Shown piece by piece: positions 41,832 to 51,720 of a stretch of DNA of 64,000 nucleotides. This DNA comes from Epithemia pelagica (lineage: Eukaryota > Bacillariophyta > Bacillariophyceae > Surirellales > Surirellaceae), in NCBI GenBank assembly GCA_946965045.2, contig OX337228.1:3782001-3846000 (forward strand), in the 5' to 3' direction. The position numbers were made by a program, and so were the translations under genes. Under the pieces are notes generated by a model. That model worked only from the letters and a program-made list of their open reading frames with translations. It searched no databases and was not told the origin of the DNA. How positions within the stretch are numbered: position 1 is the stretch's first letter; each line of letters starts with the position of its first letter.

Positions 41832-43271
41832 ATGATGATGGATCCATATACCACACGGCCTCCGCAGGATGACGACGATTACTATGAGGAGGAAGTGATT
41901 GAAGAAGACGGTGACGAGTATATATTGGAAGTCGAGGCCGACGATGATGAATTTACCGAAGTCTCTGTCGAAGTGGATGACGAGTTTACGGTCCACGAGT
42001 TGCAAGACGCAATGACTCGGACGAAAGAAGCCCACACAGAGGCCATGATGCAAAGTGCTCGGGCGGAGGCTGCTCGAGCCAACCACGACGCCTTACTGGA
42101 TAAAAGGAAACAACTGGAAGCGCAGTTGGAAGATGTACGACTGGCACAAGAACAGGAACTTGCTCGGCTCTCCGATCAAAAGAAGGAGCAACAGCAAGAA
42201 GAGATGGAAAAACAAGCTTTGGCCAAAAAGACAAGTACGCTTCAGTTTCAGATTTGCGCCGAAGCAGCGGCTGCCAAGACAGCGGAAGCAGAACTTCAAA
42301 AGGCACAAGCTGCACAAGAAGCAGCCAAGAAAAAGCGTGCCGAAGAAGACGCCAAGATGCGAGCCAAAATACAAAATGTCAAGGAAACCCAGAAATCACG
42401 AAAGTCGTCGAACAACAAAAAGGCTGCAAAGGAAGGAGCAGCCCCGGAAAAGCGCCGTGGTATCTTCTTCCGTCTGTTCAGTCGACAAAGGTCGAAATCG
42501 GTTGGAAAAGAAAAGGCATCGCGTCGGAGATCAAAGAAAGGAGGGTCACCTGTCACCGAAACACCTCCGGCCTCGCAAGAAATGACTGCAAAGTCCCGAT
42601 CTGCTTCAATTACAAAGGCTCCCACCTCACCTGCTCCAGCTGCCGTGTCGAAACCACCCGTTGCGGCCAACCCGCCGCCACAAGCTCCGCCCAAAGCAGC
42701 AGTTCCAGAACCTACTTATACTTCGGCTCCTTTGCGTGTTCCCTCTACTTCCACGAAACCAGCCACCTCCGCTGTGGTTGACAACCCTAAACCAGTTCCA
42801 ACCAAGCCCACACCAGCCGTTGCTCCGATTGTATCGGAGCCAAAGGCTGCCCCAGCAGTAGCGCCACGGAATCCAGTACCCTCGGCGCCCGAGCCCAAGC
42901 CGGTATCCGCTCCTCCTCCCAAAGTCACAGCCAGTCCTCCTGCTCCCCCTCCACCAAAACCGGCTCCACCTGCACCCAAGCCTGTAGCCACTCCACCGGC
43001 ACCCAAACCGGTGGCACCTCCAACTCCACCCGTAGAAGCGGCCCCCGCTTCTACACCAGTCGCCGATAAGGGAGGCGACGACGAACCTGTAACATTCTAC
43101 AGTGTGGAGGAACTTCGGAAAATGTCAGTGCCTGGACTCGATTATCCCAATCGCGAAAAGTACTTGTCACCGAGCGATTTCCAAGAACTCTTTGAATGCA
43201 CCAAAGAGGAATTCGCAGCCATGCCAAAATGGAAACAAACCAAGGCCAAGCGGGCCGTCAAAATGTTTTAA
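41832..43271 (+). CDS. Coiled-coil, proline-rich protein with C-terminal villin headpiece
   Basis: This 479-residue protein starts at the ATG at 41832, the first ATG of the frame. Residues 1-55 are strongly acidic. About 55-215 is a charged Ala/Gln/Lys/Glu coiled coil (TKEAHTEAMMQSARAEAARANHD, AKTAEAELQKAQAAQEAAKKK). A basic segment follows (RRGIFFRLFSRQRSKSVGKEK) that could bind acidic lipids. Then a long Pro/Ala/Val/Lys disordered region extends to about 410. The last ~65 residues are a villin headpiece: FYSVEELRKMSVPGLDYPNREKYLSPSDFQELF and then EEFAAMPKWKQTKAKRAVKMF, with the classical PKWKQ and terminal Phe. Villin headpieces bind F-actin, so an actin-linked scaffold is inferred. Confidence 0.85.
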   Translation: MMMDPYTTRPPQDDDDYYEEEVIEEDGDEYILEVEADDDEFTEVSVEVDDEFTVHELQDAMTRTKEAHTEAMMQSARAEAARANHDALLDKRKQLEAQLEDVRLAQEQELARLSDQKKEQQQEEMEKQALAKKTSTLQFQICAEAAAAKTAEAELQKAQAAQEAAKKKRAEEDAKMRAKIQNVKETQKSRKSSNNKKAAKEGAAPEKRRGIFFRLFSRQRSKSVGKEKASRRRSKKGGSPVTETPPASQEMTAKSRSASITKAPTSPAPAAVSKPPVAANPPPQAPPKAAVPEPTYTSAPLRVPSTSTKPATSAVVDNPKPVPTKPTPAVAPIVSEPKAAPAVAPRNPVPSAPEPKPVSAPPPKVTASPPAPPPPKPAPPAPKPVATPPAPKPVAPPTPPVEAAPASTPVADKGGDDEPVTFYSVEELRKMSVPGLDYPNREKYLSPSDFQELFECTKEEFAAMPKWKQTKAKRAVKMF

Positions 43272-43433
43272 ACCGATGCGGAGAATCGTGTGTGAGGATT
43301 TCTTCTGCGTGGGCTGCAACATGGCGCACTATGGGTGGACTCTAGTGCACAAAACGTTAACTTTTTCTATTCCAATTACCAATCTATAGATACATTGCTA
43401 GGTCTGACCTTGCGATACAAGTGGTCGGAGGGA

Positions 43434-44546
43434 TCATGCTGTTCTGGTTGTTGGGCGAGAATCGGTCATTGTTTTAAGTTCACTTTCTGTCAACCACGTA
43501 TGTTGTCTGTCACTGGAAACCCACAAACCTTTGAGTGCTGGTACACCATCTGTGTCTTCTGTATTTCGTTCTTGGTTGGCTTCCGACAATGGAGGAGGCG
43601 GCGAAAGGCTTTGTGTAATACATCGTGTACATATGTCAATGGCTTGGTGTTTCGAGAGGGCTGCAACCTTGTTCGTGGCCAAGTCACTACTTTCTGTATG
43701 ATTCATCCTGTCCAGTTCCATCATTATGGCATGTTCGGCTTCCGCGGCATTTCGTCCCAGTACGGCTCCACGACATTTCCAAAATTGGCCGGTTGGATCG
43801 ACTCTCCAAATTTCGTTGTGGGTAAAGACCAAAGCAAAGGCGGCCAACATGCGGCCACTGTCGGTCCGTTGTACTTGTGTGAGAATTTGCATATTGTCGG
43901 CCAATCGTCGTGCCACAATATCGGGGCGGTCCCACGTTATGGAGGTGGTTGAATCGTGGCTCTGTTGTGGTGGTGGAGGCAATTGTTCAGCCCGGATTTC
44001 TTCGGCCAATCGATGGAGTCGAAGGCGCAAGATTTGGGAATCGACGTGGTTCCCTGCCGTGACTGCCCACATATTGGTCGACAGACGCACAAAGGGTGGC
44101 CGAGCCACACCGGTTTCCGGCACAATCAGGGATACAAAGGAGGAGGTGGATGTTGAAGTGGTGTTGTTGTCTGTCATGCTGGATGAGTTGGTACTGCTAC
44201 CATTGCCATTTGTGGGTGGTTTGGGCACGTAGGGAGATTCCGCAAGACTGGCAACTACTACAACTCCTTCTCGACAATGAACTGCTGCAACAAGGTTGTT
44301 GGAGGGGTCTTGGAGGAGACCCGCTTGTGCCGCCATTTCCACCGAGCTCAAACGTCCACCTGGTGCAAAGGTGGAGGGCGGCAGAAAGGCATGGTTCGCA
44401 CTGTTTTGGGAAGACGATGATGATGATGACGCGTCCACCCCCAAGTCAACCTGACAAAGGCACCAAAGGTTGAAAGCAGAAAAGGCAATGATTCGACTGA
44501 TCCAGAAGGGCTGTCGTTTTGCACCGAACCACAGAACAAATCTCAT
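43434..44546 (-). CDS. Divergent 20S proteasome alpha-type protein with N-terminal signal peptide
   Basis: This is a 370-residue single-exon protein. The alpha-subunit N-terminal signature is recognisable at 59-75 (TFAPGGRLSSVEMAAQA versus the family TFSPEGRLxQVEYAxEA). It is followed by the Ntn-hydrolase fold: LVAAVHCREGVVVVASL, NMWAVTAGNHVDSQILRLRLHRLAEEIRAEQ, VARRLADNMQILTQVQRT and IWRVDPTGQFWKCRGAVLG. Before this, residues 1-39 form a signal-peptide-like segment (hydrophobic IIAFSAFNLWCLC) and a Ser-rich linker. Cytosolic alpha subunits have no such extension. Asn/Ser/Thr inserts lengthen surface loops. It may assemble in the ER, the periplastidial compartment or elsewhere on the secretory route. 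A moonlighting, non-proteasomal role is also possible. Confidence 0.78.
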   Translation of the reverse strand: MRFVLWFGAKRQPFWISRIIAFSAFNLWCLCQVDLGVDASSSSSSSQNSANHAFLPPSTFAPGGRLSSVEMAAQAGLLQDPSNNLVAAVHCREGVVVVASLAESPYVPKPPTNGNGSSTNSSSMTDNNTTSTSTSSFVSLIVPETGVARPPFVRLSTNMWAVTAGNHVDSQILRLRLHRLAEEIRAEQLPPPPQQSHDSTTSITWDRPDIVARRLADNMQILTQVQRTDSGRMLAAFALVFTHNEIWRVDPTGQFWKCRGAVLGRNAAEAEHAIMMELDRMNHTESSDLATNKVAALSKHQAIDICTRCITQSLSPPPPLSEANQERNTEDTDGVPALKGLWVSSDRQHTWLTESELKTMTDSRPTTRTA

Positions 44547-45926
44547 GGTGGTCGTAGGATTTGGAGCATAGTTGGTGAAGAAAAGCTATGCCGCTCGGAC
44601 TGCGCGGCGCGACCGACGGTTGAAACGTGCGCCTGTCCGTGGCATTCAGATTATGCGCGATCCAGTCATAGGTTCCGAGTTCCGAACAGATCGAGGCTCC
44701 CTGTATTTGTATTATTACGAGTATCTTGTTAATTGACTATGATAGAACCCTGGACAAAAGGAAAGTCCTACGGTAAAGAGGAGGACCAGTACAAGGAAGG
44801 TTCGTGGCAAAGGGTTCAACGTGAAAAGATCGTTTTTGCAATGCTGCTATTTCGTCTTTACCAGTGGAGACGATAAACATAGAACAACTACAATACCTTA
44901 TTGACAAGCACTAGTACGTCAAAAAGAAAGTAAGAGGAGGACCAGTAAACTGGAAGATTCATGGCAGGGATGAATGTCACGAGGTCGTTTTTGAAATGCT
45001 GCTATTTCGTCTTTGCCATCGAAGACGATAAAAAACTATCTTGTCGACAAACACTAGAGACGTACTACTCCTACGAACCATGGAAAGCGTTGCTGTACTC
45101 TTTTTTGCAGCTTTGGCCAGATGATAGAGGTGAAATGACTGCAAATCTTCTCTTTCAGGTATTGGACATGGACCTTCATCTTGGCCAAGTCCACATTGCA
45201 ATTGGGCAACGCAGAATGCGGGACGGAAGTTGGCGAAAGCATGATTTTAACTATGGTCGAACGCCTCCTTGCACAAATAGTTCCGTTCAACACATAGATA
45301 CGTGATGGCAAGCATTGGAAACAGAAACCGTTATCTCTCTGTTTTTCATGACTTCTAGGCCGAAACCATGCATATAGGAGTAGACATTCAAGAAAAAGAA
45401 TAGGCCTGTTTGATCATTGATAGCTTGAGAGCAGTCGCGCACAAAGAGAAGATTTCACATTGTACAATTACGCGACCAACTGCTCACAGAATAACCCCTT
45501 ACGGAATTCTCGTTTCCGAATGAATCGGTCGCGGACCTTCGCGGACACTTGTATCTTCAAGTCTCAGCGCTGACATGTGAGTTCTTCACAATAAGAATTG
45601 CACCGAAAAGAAACACCGCCTTCTGGGGTGTCACGAAACATCTCGCCAAAGCTGTCATGAGAAGTGTCAGATTCGACGTCTGGAGATACACCAAATCAGG
45701 CTATTGCAGTACGTAGAAATCGTACCAAAGGCCTCTCATTTTTTGCCGTTCTCCAGGAAAATACGAGGGATGTGAGTTCGCACTTCCCCCTCACACATTA
45801 AAACATTTCTTCGATACTAGCAGGAAGTGTGTGTATTCCGTGAATGTTGGAGGCAGTGGCTGATTGACAAACCAAAGACAGTGTGTCACTCCAGCATCAA
45901 AAGCAGAGAGCAGAAGCAATCGAACA
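44547..45926. other. Gene-poor spacer with a degenerate duplication
   Basis: This 1.38-kb region between divergent genes has no convincing gene. A plus-strand ATG frame at 44961-45305 (114 codons) overlaps one copy of the duplication and has no family resemblance. The rest shows only AT-rich stretches. Confidence 0.5.
44776..45065 (+). repeat. Degenerate direct duplication, two ~135-145-bp copies
   Basis: Copy A (44776-44920) and copy B (44932-45065) share AAGAGGAGGACCAGTA, then TCGTTTTTG.AATGCTGCT, ATTTCGTCTTT.CCA, GACGATAAA and ACAAGCACTAG/ACAAACACTAGA. Identity is partial, so the duplication is old. Confidence 0.8.
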
Positions 45927-48047
45927 ATGGCGTGGCGCAGTAGTGGATCGAACAACGATGAGATGGTGGACAACCTCAAAAGTAAGTGACGCGTAATTCT
46001 CGTTCCACAGAACAATGGAACAATATGTCGGGGAATGGTGATTGGATTCGACAAAATATCTTCGAGATTGCCTCTAGAGAGCCAAGATTCATCTCTCTTG
46101 CCGTCTTGTGCCATCGGTGGCCCTGGAAACGAACCCCGGGAATGGATCCATTGGATGGAATTCATCTGGATGTGACGTATCCATCAAGTTGAGGTTTTCT
46201 GGAGTTCGGAATTCTTCTCGCATATGCCGTGGCCAGAAGTTGCTGATGAGGTTGGTTAGTCTAAACTCAACACGTTGAGCCTCCTTGGTTCATACCATTG
46301 AAGAATCCTGAATGAAAGGTTCTCCTCCAGAAGAATTCTTTCTGGATATCTTTCGTGGTGAATCTCGTATTTACTCGCAGAAGCACGTCTCGCGCCGAGT
46401 TTCTTTACCACTCTCACCATTCTTAATATTCTCTTCTCTTGCAGGATATGGTGTGATTCATAGCCAAGCTGTAGAAGATGCTTTTCGTGCTGTGGATCGC
46501 AGGTTCTTTCTCCCCAAGGTACGGACTCGTTCTTATTTGTTTCTGCTTTGTACTGTTACTTTTGCTGACAAACCATGACCTTTTTGCGCTTATTTTTGTT
46601 GACAGGGCCTCCGCTCTCTTGCTCATACAGATCAACCCTTGAAGGATGGAAATATTCATATATCGGCCCCTCATATATATGGTAGCGTCGTGGAAGCCCT
46701 GGAACTGTCACCGTCCTCATCGATGAGCTTCTTGAATCTCGGCTGTGGAACGGGATATTTGAGCTCCTTGGTCGCCAAAATTTTGGGCCCGTCGTCGCGG
46801 CATGTGGGTATCGATGTTCATAATGAAGTTGTGGAGCATTGTCGCCAATCCATTCGAGAGTGGAAAGAAGCATCCGCGCTCGATCTACCTCCCATTGACA
46901 TTCTCCTCGGAAATGCACTGCATATAGATACGGACAAGGGAGAAGCCCTTACCGGATTTGATCGGATTTACGTTGGTGCTTCTGTTGAAAGGCGAAAGTT
47001 ACATACCATTGTGAAGATGCTTCGTCTTGGTGGAATCTTTGTCGGCCCTGGTACGTTCTAAATGCGCTCGGTGGGAACCAACAGTTGGTCCACAAGGCTC
47101 ACCATGTTTCTTTTTGACAAATAGTGGATGATGAACTTGTAAAAGTTATCAGGATTTCCGAATCTGATGATGAAAGTACTGATGTTCCTTCCATACCACG
47201 GAGTCTACGAGGCCACGTCCCTCCTCTGTCATCAAATTTCTTGATGCAAGTCATCTCGAGCGTACGATTTACTCCACTTTTGAATAGTCCCGTATTGCAC
47301 ACTGAAATTCCTAGTCAGGTATGGGAACCGTCCATTCATCAACACTATCCAGAAAGCTTCCGTCGTTCGTGCAAAGAAATCCTGCTGTGTTCTCATGCTC
47401 CAACATATCAACCGCCCCCGGCACAAGTGCATGTCCAACACAGAACCAATACAGCGGCAACGCTTCCTCGAGCGATATGGATAGAAATACTTTCTTATAC
47501 AGATCGAACATGGTTTGAGAAGCCCCGTACAGCGGATGAAAGTCTATTACGACGACGATTGCTCGAAGAACAGGCCGCGGCACGTCGCGCTCAGGAGGCT
47601 CGTCTCCAAGCAGAGTCGCGCCTTCAGTTGGTGGAACGGGAAAGAGAAGTCTATCGACTGCTTGCATTGCGATGGCAATCACGTCTTCAAGGAATTATGC
47701 GCGAACGGGGCGGGCTCCAAGACGACGACTCCATGGTGGACTTGGACGATTATGCAGAAATCGCACGGTCGACCGCTTCCTTGTCCAACGAACCTCTGAT
47801 GCTGAGGCTAGGGACTCTGTCGGCTCTCATCCGCCAATTCCAGAGGGATAGCGATAACGAAGAGGAGGAAGAAGAAGCATTTCCAGATGGGGAGGATAGC
47901 GAGTCAGACAATATGGATGATGAAGACTTAGATGACGACGATGTTGGAGACAGCGACGAAGCGATGTCCGTGACGGCAGATTCTTCTCCCGCGATGAATC
48001 TTGGTCGTCCGGCGCAAGCTGTACCTATTTCGAGAAGCGATAGTTGA
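45927..48047 (+). CDS. Protein-L-isoaspartate O-methyltransferase-like protein with long C-terminal extension
   Basis: Four exons (45927-45981, 46445-46518, 46606-47050, 47125-48047) give 498 residues; introns are 463, 87 and 74 nt, all GT-AG with consistent phase (1, 0, 1). The start MAWRSSGSNNDEMVDNLKR/YGVIHSQAVEDAFRAVDRRFFLP matches the PCMT N-terminus. Motif I is LNLGCGTGYL at 86-95, and ISAPHIYG precedes it. Later PCMT motifs are DRIYVGASVE and LRLGGIFVGPV. The C-terminal part contains a short LPRAIWIEILSYTDRTWF segment resembling an F-box or SOCS-type helix, then an Arg/Glu-rich coiled coil and an acidic tail (EEEEEEAFPDGEDSE, DEDLDDDDVGD). PCMTs repair isoaspartyl damage; the extension recalls PCMTD-type proteins linked to ubiquitin ligases, by inference. 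Confidence 0.87.
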
Positions 48048-48241
48048 GGTATTACTTTGTGAGTGAATCCAGTGTGGTCGAGTATAGATCGGCATCAGAC
48101 GTTCTTTATATAGCACATTCATATTTATCACATAATCATATCATTCAGGTCAAGATCTTGTGAAAATACATGACTGGAATATCCTTGCGTTTATGTTCAA
48201 ATTATTATTGCTTATTGTACAAGCAATCAAGTTTCATCTAT

Positions 48242-51200
48242 CTAATCCTTTAGGGGTTCGAAATGCACTGAGACCAAGTTGGTGTTGGAGAAGTCTGTGA
48301 AACTCTTGGATTTACGTCGGTCCAGTTTGATCGACTGCTCATCCCGCTGATGTAGTCCCGTTTCGTGATTTTGAGTACTCGGGTGGCTGTCGCTCGTCGC
48401 ATTCGATGGTGACTTCAGATTTCCTGTACTTCCATGGTTACCAGTTTTCCGATAGTAAAACTTTGCCATGCTGGTCGTCTTTAGATAACCCTTTTGCAAA
48501 TCAATTGTGCCGTCACTTGTCGAACGATTTTGAGCAGAAATGCCCATCTCAGGATGATGCATCTTGGGAAGCTCAGCCTGAACTTCTCCTGGTTCTTGTT
48601 GCTGGGTCCCGTCTTCTTCAATGAATAACCCTGATGCCTCGGAGTGAGTACGGGCAAGGTTTCCCGAAGAACGATTTCCTCGTAAACCCATTCCCGCCCA
48701 GCCCGAGTTGATGGTAATCTCTGTGAGTGCAGCAGGAGCGGGTTTTGTATGTTTGGGGCCCTTTGACATCAAATCCTCCTTCTGTTTGGCAAGATCCGCT
48801 TCCAACTCTCCTTCTTTGGTTGGTTGATCTGTGATGGCAAGTCCTCCGAGGTTTGCCAGACTTGGGCTGGCAAAAAAACTTGGCACACGATCACCCAATT
48901 TCTCGCCCGTACTCTTGGAGAGAATCGAGTGCTTCTGCCATGACTCCAAGACAAGCTTCTTCCGTAATCTCTGAACACATCGGTCCAGTGTAATCTCCTC
49001 GGCAATGTGGCTCTTAATGGCCGGTATATGAGCCCATGTTTCACGTTCAGCAGCTTGCATCCATTCCCTAAATTCAGCTTCACTAGGGTTGTAGATTGTG
49101 TGAAGAAGCGCACTTGCAAGGCCTCGATGGTTTAACCAGGGAATCAAGGACACATCAGAGGAACGTCCCTCGTATTCTTGTGTGAAGAACTGCGTCGGCA
49201 AACCTCGATGCTCATCGAGGAAGGGGGTCCAGCGTTTGATTCCAATGCACTCGACAAGATTAGCAAGCCATGATCTTGCTTGATCCTTCAAGAAGGTCAT
49301 GATAGATTGGACAACAGCAGAGAACGGACTGGTCCACACAGTTTTCTTTTGATTGTAGGAAGCAAACATGACTGCATGAGGATTGGCCTGACTGATAATG
49401 AAGTGATTCACGTTGAACATTTCGGAGAGTTGCTGCATGGGTAAGTCACTTTCCATAGATCCGTCAAAAAATGCTTGACCACCTCCACTTTCGTAGCGTT
49501 CCCAGCCATCCGCCTCTTTCACAACGAGACGGTTGGCTTCGAACACACCAGGCAATGAACTACTTGCCACGGCGGCGGACCACACAAGAACGTGAGGAGC
49601 GGTGAGATAGTTCAACAAACGTGGTGGGTCGTTCTTATTCTTTGGAGTTACAATAATGTTGAGAATACGCCCCGTGCGATCAAAGGCTTCTTGAAACGTG
49701 AAATTTCCAACCTTGAATGACGCAACAATGTGAGCAATAAAGCAACATGCGAGCAGTGTCTTCGTCATGAACTTACATTGGCTCGAACGCACTCCCGAAA
49801 GTGGTTCGTATCGTGTTTGAACAAATCTTGAGCTCGGGTGTTGAAAGTGACAACATTGTACACAAACGATGAAAAATGCCGCAGAGGCCAAGGAACCAGA
49901 CCTTGAACTGTCCTCTTCACATCCCGAAAGGCTCCTGCAGTGTTGGTATAAACCTCCCAAAAACTTCCTTGTCGTTGAGGGTGGCTGGATTCCTGATCTG
50001 TCTTGATTTCATTGACGGGTCGGAAAAAGTTCAAGGCCAGACGACCCGAATGTCCTGGTGCATGCGACCCTTTGACATCGTAAAGGTCGTTGACGCATTC
50101 TTCGTCCGTTCTTGTGCCTATCATGGCGCAGAGAATGGACCTACAATCACATGGTAAGAGACGCACGTTCGATTTCCCGCGGTAGCAGATTGTACTTACC
50201 CTGCTGAAGCTCCCCCAATGACACGAGGCATGAGACCATTATTCATGAGCGTTTTGACGACACCGGCATGGTAAAAGCCCAGTGCTGCTCCACCCGACAA
50301 GAGAAGTGCTGTGCGACCATAGGAGTGTCGTGTTTCATTGAAAAAGGCCAGACGGGCTTCCGTTGGAATGGGATCTTCTCCGGGAAGGACATCGGAATCA
50401 CAGACAAAATCCAAAGCAGCACACACTACGTTGTGATAGGATTCCACCAAGACCTTACTTCCCGCTGAAAGCACCAGTCGAAAAGAATTGGAGAAAATGA
50501 GAAGTGAGACTCTCTAGAAAGTCATCAGACCCAGCAAGGTATCAGACCAAGACTGCACGTACCCAACGCTTGGGAAAAAAGTCCCTCATGGAGTAATCCA
50601 AATTTATTGCGACCAATACTCCCACTGCAAGGCAGTTGAGAATGACAACAACCATGTCAGAGATCGGTACTTAGATATGCGCTCCAGTTTTGGCGACTGT
50701 ACGTACCGCAAGACAAACATGAGCTCAAAGATATCTTGTCGTCTCATGAGATGGACGTATTCGTCAATGCGTGCACAAATACGGTCTCGTTCATAGAGTG
50801 GACAATTGGGATCACTCCTCCACACGTCGTTTCCCTGGATACGATCGATACGTTCGGCAACATCCATCCAGTCATCTTGTGTGACTGTCTTTTGCTGTTC
50901 ATGTCGGAGTTGTCGTATCATGCGTGTACGGCTGCTAAAATTGCCCAGAATGGATTGAATGATACCGGTGACCTGGTGGACGGTTACAATCCCCGTTTCC
51001 AAAGCAAGCAATAATACCAATTGTTTGGCTATCGTCGTTGGCATAAAGACTGTCTCAATCAGATCAAGTGTTGCTTTCTTGATCAGAGGGAAGTTCGCAA
51101 TGAGAAACGAGGCGACTCTGCCATTTTCCAGATGAAGAAGTAGTCATGCGTTAGTGAGAATGGTTCAACATCTCTCGTGGCGGTCTCCCTCCAAATGTCA

Positions 51201-51279
51201 AAGATCTAACTTACTCATCAAGCACCTTTTGCGCGAGTTCCGCCCTTGGATCTTGCATTTTGTTTCCCGTCGACGTCAT
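48242..51279 (-). CDS. SDP1/Tgl3-5-like patatin triacylglycerol lipase
   Basis: Six exons on the minus strand (51279-51215, 51117-50707, 50624-50563, 50464-50200, 50140-49777, 49711-48242) give 878 residues; all five introns are GT-AG (59-98 nt) and phases agree. DUF3336 occupies about 50-190 (QDDWMDVAERIDRI through FELMFVLR/GSIGRNKFGLLHEGLFSQAL). The patatin domain has the oxyanion loop LLLSGGAALGFYHAGVVKTL, the nucleophile Ser266 in GGASAGS across the exon 4/5 junction, and the dyad Asp472 in FFDGSMESDLP. NYLTAPHVLVWSAAVAS and FNVNHFIISQANPH match plant SDP1 closely. Hydrophobic helices near the N-terminus (IAKQLVLLLALETGIVTV) could bind lipid droplets. It probably hydrolyses storage triacylglycerol. 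The C-terminal ~250 residues are disordered and Ser-rich, with possible phosphorylation sites. Confidence 0.92.
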
Positions 51280-51720
51280 GTTCGGTTCTGTGTTCTGGTC
51301 AATTTCACCAAAAGCACAACAGTCAGTGTTGGTTCGGTTTTTGGTTTCGTGACAAGGTCGTTTTTTCTGCTGGTATCAAGACACACGAAGCAAATGATTT
51401 GTGGGATCTAGTGTGGGCGCCGACAAGAAGACACAAGAGTGAAACGAGACATCAAAACACAACGGCATCCACAAATTTCATGCTTGATCTTGATGTCTTT
51501 ATTGCTCTCGGAAGTGCATCGTCATGATTCCGGTGTCAACCCTCACAAATTTTATGTCGCTTCTCCTACTCAACGCCAACAGTGGGTTTAGTCTCACTTT
51601 TTCTGTACAACGAAGAAATGTGGTTCCGAATGACCACGACTGGTGGTCGAAAGTGCGACCGACTGCAGGACGGACGAACCTCCACAACTGCCATTCATGT
51701 CGTTCCACATCTTCTGAACA
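51280..51720. promoter_or_regulatory. Divergent region between lipase and FtsJ-like genes
   Basis: A 441-nt spacer between divergent ATGs, holding both promoters by position. No coding frame is supported. Confidence 0.5.

Noticed and set aside
44961..45305. A 114-codon plus-strand frame starting MAGMNVTRS
   Set aside because: It overlaps a degenerate duplication whose other copy is not open, which argues against coding.
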